A stretch of 64,000 nucleotides of DNA, taken from contig CALGIG010000025.1 in assembly GCA_937915865.1 (NCBI GenBank), positions 5,999 to 69,998 of the forward strand, read 5' to 3'. Positions 35,996 through 45,416 of this stretch are shown here, piece after piece (positions within the stretch are counted from its first letter, which is position 1; every line of letters begins with the position of its first letter). Both the position numbers and the translations under genes were made by a program. The notes under the pieces are model-generated. The model saw only the letters and a program-made list of their open reading frames with translations. It made no database searches and was not told where the DNA came from. The DNA comes from an uncultured Prolixibacteraceae bacterium. Its GTDB lineage: Bacteria; Bacteroidota; Bacteroidia; Bacteroidales; Prolixibacteraceae.

Positions 35996-38900
35996 ATGAT
36001 GAAAATGAATCGAAGTTTTCTAAGTAAAGTTTGCCTGTTTGCACTGTTTGTAATTTTTGTGAGTGCGCAATCGTTTGCTCAAAAAGTTACCGGTGTAGTG
36101 GTAGATGAGACCAACTCACCCCTGCCAGGCGTAAACGTAGTAGTAAAAGGAACTACCAATGGAGTGATTACCGATTTTGATGGTAAATATTCCATTGTTC
36201 CCAAAGATGTTCAGAAGGATATTCTTCAGTTCTCGTTTATTGGTTTCGATACCAAAGAAATTAAAATCAATGGTGAGAAAACTATTAATGTACAACTTAC
36301 CAGCAGTAACCTTCAGATTGAAGAAGTTGTTGCAGTGGGTTATGGTGTCGTTAAAAAAAGAGATTTAACCGGATCGGTTGCCTCAGTAAAATCAGACGAA
36401 ATTTCGAAAGCAACTTCAAGCAATGCTATGCAGGCAATGCAAGCCCGCGTGCCAGGTTTGGATATCCAGCAATCTAATGGTCAAGCCGGTGCAGGCATCA
36501 ACATTAACCTCCGTGGTAATCGTTCTATTTCTGCTTCAAACAGCCCTCTTATTTTGGTGGATGGAATCGAGTACGGTTCAACCCTCGACATCAATCCGTC
36601 AGACATAGAATCGATGGAAGTTTTAAAAGACGCTTCTTCAACAGCGATTTATGGTACACGCGGTGCAAACGGTGTTATCATCATTACAACAAAACGTGGA
36701 AAATCAGGAACAACTAAAGTTAATTTCAACGCCTACTATTCTTCTAACTCACCAACTAACGTTCCGAAAGTAATGTATGGTGACAGGGAAGTACAGCGCC
36801 TGATTGACAAAGCCAATTATCAGGCAGATGCAGCTTCGGGAAATTGGGGCACAAGCAATCTTACTCCGGAACAGGTGCTAACCGAGAAACTTGAAGATTT
36901 TACTGAAATCGGAATTTACAACGACAAATCGTACACTGATTGGTTAGATATTATTCTTCAGAATGGAGTGACGAAAAACTACGAACTGTCTGTTTCTGGT
37001 GGTACCGATAAAACTACCTTCAATCTGTCTTTGGGCTCCATGTTCGAAGAAGGTTTGATGAAAGACGACAAAATGAACCGCTATAATGTAAAAGCCAATG
37101 TTGATCACAAAATCAGCAACATTTTCAAGGCCGGAACCAGTTTGCTGTTTACTTATAAAGACAACGACAAACGGAATTCAAGCGTATTTGGTCAGGCAAT
37201 GAAAATGACCACGATTACCCATGCGTACACCGCTGATGGTACTTTGATTCCAAATCCGAACCCACGCTACGCTGCACACTGTAACCCGTTGCTTGACGAA
37301 ATTGATGGTGCTTACAAAAATAATGCTGAGTCAACACGTTTCTTCGGAAATGCTTATTTGGAAATAACCCCGATAAAGGGAATGACCGCCAAGTCAATTT
37401 TCGCAGTTGACCGCAACAACATTCGCACCGGTATATACCAGGATTATCAGAGTGTTGCTCGTTATCAGTCTCCCGGAACAAGCAATATCTCGCTTGAATA
37501 CGAAAATAAAACAGGACTGACCTGGGAAAATACTTTGAATTACTCTACAACGTTTGGTGGTTCAAAACATGATTTAACCGGATTGCTTGGCCACAGTATG
37601 AAACAAAGTGTTTACGAAGAAGCATTGACAACAGGCGATTGTGGACGCGAACACTATTACACCAGCTTGTTCTATGACTTATCCAAGATACCTTCTCCCA
37701 AAAACACAAGCCAGTATGTGAAATCAACGATGATGTCGTACTTTGGACGTGTTAATTATAAATACAATGAGAAATACCTTTTAACTGCATCACTTCGCGC
37801 CGACGGTTCTTCAACTTTGGCAAAAGGTCATCAATGGGGTTATTTCCCTTCAGCAGCTTTAGCATGGCGAGTTAGCGAAGAATCTTTCCTGAAAGGTTAT
37901 AGCTGGCTTAATAATATGAAACTTCGTACCTCATGGGGTATTTCTGGTAACGCTGCAGTTAGCGCATATAGCACATTAACTACGTTAAGTTCAACTCCGG
38001 TTTATTATTATATCGGTGGTTCAGATTTAGCCGGAAATCTTCCAAGTTCGATGGGAAACAGCGATTTAACCTGGGAAAAAACTGCTGCATATAACATTGG
38101 TTTAGATTTTGGTGTATTCGATAACCGCATTTCAGGTTCTGTTGATTATTTTATCAGTCAGACTTCCGATCTGCTTTATCGCAAAAGTGCACCTGCTTCT
38201 TCTGTTTATCCTAGTGTTTTGGCCAATATCGGCGAAACAAAAGGTCATGGAGTTGAAGTTTCGTTGAACACCTTAGTCCTGAAAAAGAAAGATTTCTCTT
38301 GGGACATCAACTGGACATATACGACCTTCAAGGATGAGATCACTAAATTATCTGACGGCGTAACAACAAACATTAGCGGAAACACCGGACAAATAGTTGG
38401 TAAGCCAGTTTCAATCTATTATGATTTTGAAGCTAACGGAAACTGGAATGTTGGTGAATATGCAACTTACAAAGCTGATTGGGAAGCCCGCCATCCTGGT
38501 GAAACAATTGGCTATGTTGCAGCCTATGGAGCTCCCGGTACGATCAAAATTGTTGACCGCGACGATGATGGTAAATTAACCGATGCTGACAAGATCGTTT
38601 ATAACCGCTCGCCAAAACATATTTTTGGTATGAACAATTCGATGTCATACAAAAACTTCTCTTTATCGGTTTTAATTTATGCCCGTTTAGGCGGATATAT
38701 TTCTTACGACATGAACTCTCAGTTGAACTACGAGTCTGCAAACTGGGGTGATCTCGATTATTGGACACCAAAAAATATTGCAGCCAAATTCCCAAGCCCG
38801 GGTGCTGCAAGTACAACTTTCGGAAGCTATGGTTCTGCTTTATTGTATGAAAAGGCTGATTACCTGAAAATTAAAGACATTACACTAGGATACACACTAC

Positions 38901-39067
38901 CAAAGAGTACAATTAAGAAAGCTGGTCTTAGTAACGTGAGAGTTTACGGATCGATGAAGAACTATTTCACATTCAGTAAAATCGACAACTATGACCCGGA
39001 ACGTGGTGGAGCTATCTCGTTCCCATTGTCGAAACAGTTGGTTGTTGGTGTAAATGTTGAATTTTAA
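35996..39067 (+). CDS. SusC-family TonB-dependent outer-membrane transporter
   Basis: A 1023-residue transporter. Signal peptide to about 29 (VSAQSFAQ), then a carboxypeptidase-regulatory-like domain (VTGVVVDETNSPLPGVNVVV; about 30-105), the linker IEEVVAVGYG, the plug domain with GSVASVKSDEI and LRGNRSISASNSPLILVDG (about 120-230), and a barrel ending VVGVNVEF. Known role: with the SusD lipoprotein it imports oligosaccharides across the outer membrane with TonB energy. Genomic context points to pectic oligosaccharides. The stop is 19 bp before susD. Confidence 0.95.
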   Translation: MMKMNRSFLSKVCLFALFVIFVSAQSFAQKVTGVVVDETNSPLPGVNVVVKGTTNGVITDFDGKYSIVPKDVQKDILQFSFIGFDTKEIKINGEKTINVQLTSSNLQIEEVVAVGYGVVKKRDLTGSVASVKSDEISKATSSNAMQAMQARVPGLDIQQSNGQAGAGININLRGNRSISASNSPLILVDGIEYGSTLDINPSDIESMEVLKDASSTAIYGTRGANGVIIITTKRGKSGTTKVNFNAYYSSNSPTNVPKVMYGDREVQRLIDKANYQADAASGNWGTSNLTPEQVLTEKLEDFTEIGIYNDKSYTDWLDIILQNGVTKNYELSVSGGTDKTTFNLSLGSMFEEGLMKDDKMNRYNVKANVDHKISNIFKAGTSLLFTYKDNDKRNSSVFGQAMKMTTITHAYTADGTLIPNPNPRYAAHCNPLLDEIDGAYKNNAESTRFFGNAYLEITPIKGMTAKSIFAVDRNNIRTGIYQDYQSVARYQSPGTSNISLEYENKTGLTWENTLNYSTTFGGSKHDLTGLLGHSMKQSVYEEALTTGDCGREHYYTSLFYDLSKIPSPKNTSQYVKSTMMSYFGRVNYKYNEKYLLTASLRADGSSTLAKGHQWGYFPSAALAWRVSEESFLKGYSWLNNMKLRTSWGISGNAAVSAYSTLTTLSSTPVYYYIGGSDLAGNLPSSMGNSDLTWEKTAAYNIGLDFGVFDNRISGSVDYFISQTSDLLYRKSAPASSVYPSVLANIGETKGHGVEVSLNTLVLKKKDFSWDINWTYTTFKDEITKLSDGVTTNISGNTGQIVGKPVSIYYDFEANGNWNVGEYATYKADWEARHPGETIGYVAAYGAPGTIKIVDRDDDGKLTDADKIVYNRSPKHIFGMNNSMSYKNFSLSVLIYARLGGYISYDMNSQLNYESANWGDLDYWTPKNIAAKFPSPGAASTTFGSYGSALLYEKADYLKIKDITLGYTLPKSTIKKAGLSNVRVYGSMKNYFTFSKIDNYDPERGGAISFPLSKQLVVGVNVEF

Positions 39068-39086
39068 TTAATAATACGAAATTACA

Positions 39087-41102
39087 ATGAAAAAGAAATT
39101 ATATATGTTACTAGCTGCCGCAGCGCTTTCGCTGGGTATGCCGTCCTGTTCCGATTTTCTGGACGAGGAAAACAAGGTAGGCGCAACTGCCGATTTGACA
39201 TATTCAACTGCAACCGGAGTACAGGGCTTGATAGGTTCTTGTTACAGTTTTGCAAGAGGCTGGTATGGCAAAGAAGCAGGATTAGGCCTGTCAGAAATGG
39301 GTACTGATTTATTCTATTACGGATACGACAACAAACAGAAGTCTTTGAATTCTTACAACTTAACGGCAATTAGTCTTGACGACAATACTGCAGATAACGC
39401 CTGTTTGGATCAGTACTGGGAATTGTTTTATTGCGCTGTTGATGCTTGTAATACCGCTTTAAAATACGTTCCTGAAAACAAGGTAATAAACGAGACAACT
39501 CGCAACCAGTATATGGCAGAAGCCTATTTTCTGAGAGCTTTCTATTACTTGCACATGGTAAATATATGGGGACCAATACCATACAACTCAGAACCACCAA
39601 CCTCTGTTGTGACTGATGCTCAGCGGGTTCCTGAAGAAGTTGTTTACAGCAACATCCTTTCTGATTTGGACAAATCGATCGCAGCATTTCAGGCGGCCAA
39701 TTACATGACCAAAGGTGATGGTCGTGCAAGTTACTGGGCTGCACGTGCATTGAAAGCTCGTACATTGTTGTATGCCGCTTCATGGTTGGGAAAAAACAGT
39801 ATTACAACGAACACAGACTATAACGGGAAAGACCTTTATGCTCTTGCAAAAACTGAATCAGAAGCCGTTATTAATAGCGGAATAGCTTCATTCTACAGTA
39901 ATTACGCCGATACTTGGTCGATGAATAATGAAAGCGTTGCAACAAACAAAGAATCAATTTGGGGAGTGAGTTATTCGCCTGACTTAACAACGAATGTTAA
40001 CTGTATTCCATATCGTTACCGGACCAATGCCAGTGGTACCGCTTTATCGTACAACGGTCTGATTACCAGAACTGGTTACTCTCGTGGCGGAAGCGCAATG
40101 TTGCTGATGTTTGTTGGTATGTGGAATAATGGTGCCAGTGATTTGGGTGGTGATGGTAAAGAAACATTTGTTCGCGTTTTAGGCGAATCAACTTCATACG
40201 TGACAAATATTAAAACTAGTGCAAAAGTATATGTTGCTCCTTATTATTCTCCTTACGGACGTGGATTTACACGTTATTTGCCTTCAGTTTACCTTTGGAA
40301 ATTACTTGATAAAAATCGTGCTACTGATCAGCGTACTGATGCTACAATTTTGGAAGCATATACCATTGCTCCTGGATTGGAAGGTAGTTCGAAAAATTAT
40401 CCAAGCATAAAAGACACTGCAATTTATTATTGTCCGCTCGACGGTAACTCGGCTGCAGGTAAAGCAAAACAGGCATGGGCAAAGGGACGTTACCGCATTC
40501 AGTTCTTAACCAATGGAGATATTCCTGTTTATACTTCCTCAGATCCGTCTGTAGCTAAACCTACTGAAGCTGCCAAAGCAAAATCAGATGTGTACAGCGA
40601 CGCTCGCTACAACTCATATAAAATTGGTGGATGGTGTTCATTCCCGGGAATCAAGAAATTCCTCGATAACGTTTACGACTCCAAGTATCCTACCAATGAT
40701 ATTTCTGGTCGTGACGCGATGGTTCTACGTTTGGCTGAAATGTATCTGATTAAAGCCGAAGCTGAGCTGGGAACTGGTGATCAAACTTCTTCGCTTGCTA
40801 CAATTAACGCACTTCGTGCAAAAAGAGCGATCTCGGGGAAAGATAATTCTATTTCGGGAACCGTAGATATTAACACAATTTTGGATGAACGCGCTATTGA
40901 ACTTTGCGGTGAACAACAACGTTGGTTCGACCTTAAGCGTACCAAAACCCTTGTTGCTCGTGTAAAAGCTTACAATGCTCAAGGAGCAGCAAACGTTAAG
41001 GATATTCATTACTTACGTCCAATCCCGCAAGCGCAGCTTGATGCTGTTACCAATAAAAGTACAACAGCAGGAACTGGTTTCTGGCAGAACGATGGTTATT
41101 AA
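39087..41102 (+). CDS. RagB/SusD-family nutrient-binding lipoprotein
   Basis: A 671-residue surface lipoprotein. The lipobox MPSC places the acylated Cys at 21, followed by SDFLDEEN, the common start of mature SusD proteins. Helical TPR-like segments follow (AEAYFLRAFYYLHMVNIWGP, about 140-160) and the C-terminus has RLAEMYLIKAEAEL, INALRAKRA and ELCGEQQRWFDLKRTKTL, all hallmarks of the family. It caps the SusC barrel and binds the glycan. It is longer than many homologues (about 550). A strong terminator follows at 41149. Confidence 0.95.
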   Translation: MKKKLYMLLAAAALSLGMPSCSDFLDEENKVGATADLTYSTATGVQGLIGSCYSFARGWYGKEAGLGLSEMGTDLFYYGYDNKQKSLNSYNLTAISLDDNTADNACLDQYWELFYCAVDACNTALKYVPENKVINETTRNQYMAEAYFLRAFYYLHMVNIWGPIPYNSEPPTSVVTDAQRVPEEVVYSNILSDLDKSIAAFQAANYMTKGDGRASYWAARALKARTLLYAASWLGKNSITTNTDYNGKDLYALAKTESEAVINSGIASFYSNYADTWSMNNESVATNKESIWGVSYSPDLTTNVNCIPYRYRTNASGTALSYNGLITRTGYSRGGSAMLLMFVGMWNNGASDLGGDGKETFVRVLGESTSYVTNIKTSAKVYVAPYYSPYGRGFTRYLPSVYLWKLLDKNRATDQRTDATILEAYTIAPGLEGSSKNYPSIKDTAIYYCPLDGNSAAGKAKQAWAKGRYRIQFLTNGDIPVYTSSDPSVAKPTEAAKAKSDVYSDARYNSYKIGGWCSFPGIKKFLDNVYDSKYPTNDISGRDAMVLRLAEMYLIKAEAELGTGDQTSSLATINALRAKRAISGKDNSISGTVDINTILDERAIELCGEQQRWFDLKRTKTLVARVKAYNAQGAANVKDIHYLRPIPQAQLDAVTNKSTTAGTGFWQNDGY

Positions 41103-41148
41103 TGAAGGATTTATTTGGTGTAAAATTTTGTTTGAGTGTATAATTTTC

Positions 41149-41183
41149 AGGGTGCAGGGAAATAATTCCTTGCACCCTTTTTC
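41149..41183 (+). terminator. Terminator after susD
   Basis: A 12-bp stem AGGGTGCAGGGA / TCCTTGCACCCT (41149-41160 and 41167-41178; one G-T pair) with loop AATAAT, followed by TTTTTCC. It ends the GH105-SusC-SusD transcript. Confidence 0.8.
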
Positions 41184-41427
41184 CTATTAATTTGAATTTT
41201 TGCTTTTCATGATCTATAAGATGTTGGAAGGCCATTGCTTCAGATTTTTTTAAGTTACTGATCAGTAGTTGTTAGAAATCTTTGTGATATTCCAGTCTTC
41301 TTTTATTATCCCGCTTTTTGGGATTTTTTACCCGCATTTGATACTTCTATCCTCCTTTCCTGATATACCAGAATAGACGGGCTTGAGAGGCTTGCTGTAA
41401 TTTTACCATACGACTAACTCATCACTT

Positions 41428-41880
41428 ATGAAGAAAGAAAAACTAAACGCCAGGGTATATCCTGGACTATTGTTGAAATGTCCTTTGTTCTGTCAGGCAC
41501 CATTTTATTTGTATTCTTTATCGATTTTTCAAAGTCTCAAAATAAACAAACAACTTAATTGTAACAGATGAAACGAGCCATGGTAGAAAATCTTTGGATG
41601 CTGGAGGATGATTGCAATTGCGGATTTTATGTGATATTAAAAAATAAATTTTACTTATGTTTGAAATTTTCAATTCTTCCCTTGGGGTTTATTGTGGTTT
41701 TTCTGCCGGCTTTTGCCCAAAATCACTCCTTACAAATTGAGATTAGATATTAACTGTAAAATTTTGGAAATAAAACAGTTTTCTGAATTCCAGTTAGTTG
41801 ATCTTAATTCGGCCTCAATCTGGAATTATTCCAAGGAATTGATAACCCATTCAATGATACAGGCAAAAAGCGGTTTGAAT
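41428..41880 (+). pseudogene. Decayed duplicate of the small membrane peptide and GH105 5' end
   Basis: This is a degraded copy of 34627-34990. GTATATCCTGG-CTATTGTTG and the following hydrophobic stretch match the small ORF at 34627, but one base is missing before this point, so the frame is broken. Next, GGGGTTTATTGTGG and TTTTGCCCAAAA match the GH105 signal peptide region, and GTTGATCTTAATTCGGCC followed by TGGAATTAT matches the GH105 segment WTVDFNSAPTWNY. Similarity ends at about 41875. Apparent short frames such as 41568-41753 are relics. Confidence 0.7.
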
Positions 41881-42183
41881 TGAAAGACGGACAATTGATT
41901 TTTCGGGCTGAAGGCAATCTGCGGTTTCAATCAGCAAAACGCTAAAATCATGATAAAGAATGAATTGGGAAACAATCGTTCTCTGAGAATAATAAACAAC
42001 GGAAATGAAATCAGTTTTTACTATAGTGTCGGTGGAAAAAACTGGAACAGAACAGAGCGAAGTATCGACGCAACCGAATTTAACCACAATATTTTTGGTG
42101 GATTTATGAGTTTACGAGCAGGTCTCTTTGCTTTTGGTCAGGGAAAGGCGAAATTTGATAACTTTCAGTATCACAAATTTTAA
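41866..42183 (+). pseudogene. Remnant of a GH43 C-terminal beta-sandwich domain
   Basis: One frame reads KRFELKDGQLIFRAEGN (from 41872) and is then broken. From about 41941 another frame gives KIMIKNELGNNRS, FYYSVGGKNWNRTE, FNHNIFGGFMSLRAGLFAFG and AKFDNFQYHKF, ending at 42183. This is how the C-terminal lectin-like sandwich of many GH43 arabinofuranosidases/xylosidases ends. The catalytic domain and the middle of the sandwich are missing. It does not match the C-terminus of the intact GH43 at 45417, so a different GH43 gene was lost here. Confidence 0.65.
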
Positions 42184-42196
42184 TTATAAACCGCTT

Positions 42197-42967
42197 ATGA
42201 AAATAATACTTGGTTCCATTTTAAGTGTATTGGCGTTGGTTAGTTTAGCTCAGTTATCGGCTGTACGACCCGGTGTTTATCGCTGGACCGACCGCCCGGT
42301 AAAAGTGAACGGTGACAGGGAATCCGGCGTCTTTCTCGAAGGAACTGCTCCCTCTCTTGATTTTTTTCGAATTCATGCAACAACCCAATACAAAAGAGCA
42401 AAACCAAGTCCGACCCATGCCAACAAGGAAAGGGAAGAGCTGGTTATTGTGAAAGAAGGCACCATGAAAGCCACAGTGAACGGCAAAACCAAAGTTCTTG
42501 GAGCGGGAAGTGTTGTGTTGATTATGCCGGGAGAAATGCAATCGTTTGAAAATATTGGCGACGGACCGCTTACCTATTACGCCATGCAGTACAAATCCAC
42601 AAAGCCTGCAAATCCTGAACGTGGTATTGCTGCCGGTGGTTCAATGATGCTGAACGCCGATTCATTGGTGTTTAAACCAACGGAAAAAGGCGGTGGCCGG
42701 GCATATTTCGACCGGGCAACTACCATGTGCGAACGTTTGGAAATGCACGTGACACAACTGAACAGGAAAGGACCGAGTCACGATCCCCATGCACATGGCG
42801 AAACCGAAATTATTCTGGTGATTTCGGGAGAAACCGAGATAACCATTGATGGCAAAAACTATTCAGCCGGACCGGGCGATTTTTATTTTGTGAATTCCGG
42901 CTTACCTCATGGACTGAGAGATGCCACGGATAAGCCTTGTTCGTATTTTGCATTTAAATGGAAATGA
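42197..42967 (+). CDS. Exported bicupin protein, possibly KdgF-like
   Basis: A 256-residue protein; I use the ATG at 42197, which begins a signal peptide (IILGSILSVLALVSLAQLS), rather than the in-frame ATG-less extension back to 42128. Two cupin domains follow: the first with EELVIVKEGTMKATVNGK (about 92-110), the second with HDPHAHGETEIILVISGE (about 195-212), whose H-x-H-x4-E pattern is an intact metal site. Cupins in pectin loci include KdgF, which opens unsaturated uronates to the linear keto-sugar. A signal peptide is unusual for KdgF, so the role remains open. Confidence 0.75.
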   Translation: MKIILGSILSVLALVSLAQLSAVRPGVYRWTDRPVKVNGDRESGVFLEGTAPSLDFFRIHATTQYKRAKPSPTHANKEREELVIVKEGTMKATVNGKTKVLGAGSVVLIMPGEMQSFENIGDGPLTYYAMQYKSTKPANPERGIAAGGSMMLNADSLVFKPTEKGGGRAYFDRATTMCERLEMHVTQLNRKGPSHDPHAHGETEIILVISGETEITIDGKNYSAGPGDFYFVNSGLPHGLRDATDKPCSYFAFKWK

Positions 42968-43102
42968 AAATGATACTCCTTTAATTATTTGAACTGGAAT
43001 ATTGATCGTCTTTTTTTGTTTTTTGCTGGTTTTTTCGCTACATGAAAGGCTTGCCAAAAAGGCCGGAAAAGGAAGAGTAACTTTTGCTGACTAATTAATT
43101 GA

Positions 43103-44305
43103 ATGATGAGAAATTTATTAAATATTAAGTTGTTGCTGGTTCTTCTGCTGATTGCGTCAGGCAATTTACATGCTCGAACCAACACCGGCGGCCAAACAAC
43201 GCCCATAAGCATGGAGCCTTTTGGTGATAGTATGCGCCATTGGTATGGCATTCGTGATGCCGGGAATATTATCAATCCGAAGAAAAATCAACCGCGATAT
43301 ACCGAAGCCGAAATCATGAAGATTGCTGACAATATTTTGCTTTACCAGCGAAATAACGGTGGCTGGCCTAAGAACTACGATATGCAGGCCATCCTTTTAC
43401 CTGAACAGGTCGACAGTTTAATTCAGACCAAGGCGCAGACGCACACCACGTTCGACAATTCGACAACCTATACGCACATCGATTACCTTGCTGAAGTTTA
43501 TGCCCAAACTCATGTCGAAAAATACCGCGAGGCTTGCTTAAAAGGTCTTGAATTTGTTCTGGCAGCGCAGTTTAAGAATGGCGGCTGGCCACAGTATTAT
43601 CCGCTGGAAGAAGGCAATTACAGTCGTCACATAACTTTTAACGACGGAGCTTACATGGGTGTCATGAATTTACTTCGTGAAATTGTTGACAGAAAGCCCG
43701 ACTTTGCTTTTGTCGACCGCCAAATGCATAAGCGAATAAGTGAGGCCTATCAAAAAGGCCTGGACTGTATTCTGAAAATGCAGATTATTGATCAGGGGAA
43801 ATTGACCGTTTGGTGCCAGCAGCACGATGAAGTAACCCTGCAGCCGGCCTGGGCCAGGGCTTTCGAACCACCAAGTATTTGCAATGACGAAAGCGCCGGA
43901 ATTGTTTTATTCCTGATGAGTATTGATCATCCCAATGCTAAAATAATCCAGGCTATTCAGTCAGCAGTAAAATGGTTTCAGGAGTCAGTAATCAGAAATA
44001 CGAGGGTTGAAACTATTGAAGCGCCGACCGAAAAGTCGCAATGGCGGACATATTCCACAGATCGGGTAGTTGTTACCGACGCTTCTGCGCCATCCATCTG
44101 GACCCGTTATTACGAGTTAAAAACCGAGCGCCCGTTGTTTTGCGACCGGAATAGTAAATTTTTGTATTCGTTGGCCGAAGTCAGTCACGAACGACGTGCC
44201 GGCTATGGATGGTACACTTACGCGCCTCAGGAAGTTTTAAAAAAATATCCGTTGTGGCAAGCGAAATGGGCGCCAAAAGACAATGTTTTAAAAATTGAAA
44301 AATGA
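43103..44305 (+). CDS. pelA: PL10 pectate lyase
   Basis: A 400-residue secreted lyase (signal peptide to about 24, NLHA). It opens the mature region with the family pattern IMKIADNILLYQRNNGGWPKNYD, then FDNSTTYTHIDYLA (about 112), FVLAAQFKNGGWPQYYPL (about 150-168), YSRHITFNDGAYMGVMNLL (about 173-192) and SIWTRYYEL near the end. Known activity: endo-cleavage of polygalacturonate by beta-elimination, giving unsaturated ends. Start is the first of two adjacent Met codons. The last four bases overlap the start of the following CE8 gene (ATGA), implying translational coupling. Confidence 0.92.
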   Translation: MMRNLLNIKLLLVLLLIASGNLHARTNTGGQTTPISMEPFGDSMRHWYGIRDAGNIINPKKNQPRYTEAEIMKIADNILLYQRNNGGWPKNYDMQAILLPEQVDSLIQTKAQTHTTFDNSTTYTHIDYLAEVYAQTHVEKYREACLKGLEFVLAAQFKNGGWPQYYPLEEGNYSRHITFNDGAYMGVMNLLREIVDRKPDFAFVDRQMHKRISEAYQKGLDCILKMQIIDQGKLTVWCQQHDEVTLQPAWARAFEPPSICNDESAGIVLFLMSIDHPNAKIIQAIQSAVKWFQESVIRNTRVETIEAPTEKSQWRTYSTDRVVVTDASAPSIWTRYYELKTERPLFCDRNSKFLYSLAEVSHERRAGYGWYTYAPQEVLKKYPLWQAKWAPKDNVLKIEK

Positions 44306-45333
44306 AACACCTAAAGCCGAATAAAACATCGTTTATTCAACATTCAAAATTTAGTGTCTTCCTGTATTTGTGTTTAAAAATGAGCTTCTTATTTCTTCCG
44401 TTATTGGCTGTTTCCGCCGAAAAATACGATTTGGTGGTTGCTCAGGATGGTTCGGGCGATTACAAAACCATTCAGGAAGCAGTTGATGCCTGCCGCATTT
44501 TCCCAGATAAGCCATTTACCATTCATGTTAAGATTGGGGTTTATCACGAAAAAGTTGCCATACTCGAAGGCAATACTTTTTTGACAATTATTGGGGAAAG
44601 TGTGGATAAAACCGTCATTAGCTGGGACGATTATTTTAACAAGATCAATCGCGGAAGAAACAGCACTTTTTATACCTATACGCTGAAAGTTGAAGCGGGC
44701 GATTTCAGAATGGAAAACATAACGGTTGAAAACACTGCCGGACCGGTTGGTCAGGCGTTGGCTTTGTATGTCGAGGGCGATCATTGTATGTTTGTCAATT
44801 GCCGGTTCCTGGGAAATCAGGACACTGTTTATGCCGCCGGAAGAATTGGCCGCCAGTATTTTTACAATTGCTACATCGAAGGGACCACCGACTTTATTTT
44901 TGGCGAGGCAACAGCTTTGTTCGAAAAATGTACTATTCATGCTAAAGCCAATTCGTTTTTGACTGCGGCCAGCACTGCACAGGGCAAAGCTTATGGCTAT
45001 GTTTTCAAGGATTGCAAAATAACTGCAGCCGAAGGAATTAATAAAGTTTACCTGGGCCGCCCGTGGCGCGGATATGCCAAAATCGCTTTTATGAATTGTG
45101 AAATGGGTTCGTTTATTGTTCCTCAGGGCTGGGACAATTGGTCAAATCCGGAGAATGAAAAAACGGTTACTTTTCAGGAATACGGAAATACTGGTGCCGG
45201 GGCTGACCGCTCAAAAAGGGTAATATGGTCGCACGAACTAACAAAAAAAGAGGCCGCTAATTATACTAAAGAAAAGATGTTTGCTCCATATTCCTGGGAA
45301 ATTTCCGTGGGAAAGAAATGGTATGAATTGTAA
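44302..45333 (+). CDS. CE8 pectin methylesterase, first copy
   Basis: A 343-residue exported right-handed beta-helix esterase; a hydrophobic signal segment lies at about 18-40 (FLYLCLKMSFLFLPLLAVSA). Catalytic features are complete: FLGNQDTVYA (general-acid Asp, about 174), IEGTTDFIFGEA (nucleophile Asp, about 196) and YLGRPWRGYAK (Arg/Trp, about 252). The activity removes methyl esters from homogalacturonan, which prepares it for PL10 and GH28. It is coupled to the PL10 gene by a 4-bp overlap. A second CE8 is at 47263. Confidence 0.92.
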   Translation: MKHLKPNKTSFIQHSKFSVFLYLCLKMSFLFLPLLAVSAEKYDLVVAQDGSGDYKTIQEAVDACRIFPDKPFTIHVKIGVYHEKVAILEGNTFLTIIGESVDKTVISWDDYFNKINRGRNSTFYTYTLKVEAGDFRMENITVENTAGPVGQALALYVEGDHCMFVNCRFLGNQDTVYAAGRIGRQYFYNCYIEGTTDFIFGEATALFEKCTIHAKANSFLTAASTAQGKAYGYVFKDCKITAAEGINKVYLGRPWRGYAKIAFMNCEMGSFIVPQGWDNWSNPENEKTVTFQEYGNTGAGADRSKRVIWSHELTKKEAANYTKEKMFAPYSWEISVGKKWYEL

Positions 45334-45337
45334 TAAT

Positions 45338-45402
45338 AACCACATAGATACATAGGTCACATAGAAAATCAAAACTATGTGTTCTATGGGCCTGTTGTGG
45401 TT
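45338..45402. repeat. Imperfect palindromic intergenic repeat
   Basis: The outer arms AACCACA / TGTGGTT (45338-45344 and 45396-45402) and inner arms CACATAG / CTATGTG (45358-45364 and 45375-45381) make a nested hairpin with loop AAAATCAAAA. The CATAGA-type wording is familiar as scattered intergenic palindromes in Bacteroidota. There is no T-run, so it is not an obvious terminator. Confidence 0.55.
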
Positions 45403-45416
45403 CAAAAAATAGAAAT

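Noticed and set aside
41568..41753. Small secreted protein
   Set aside because: Its sequence matches the decayed leader and signal peptide region of the GH105 duplicate.
41950..42183. Independent 77-aa gene
   Set aside because: It reads as the last part of a GH43 C-terminal domain with no start signal; better seen as a remnant.
42128..42196. N-terminal extension of the bicupin protein
   Set aside because: It overlaps the GH43 remnant and would bury the signal peptide.
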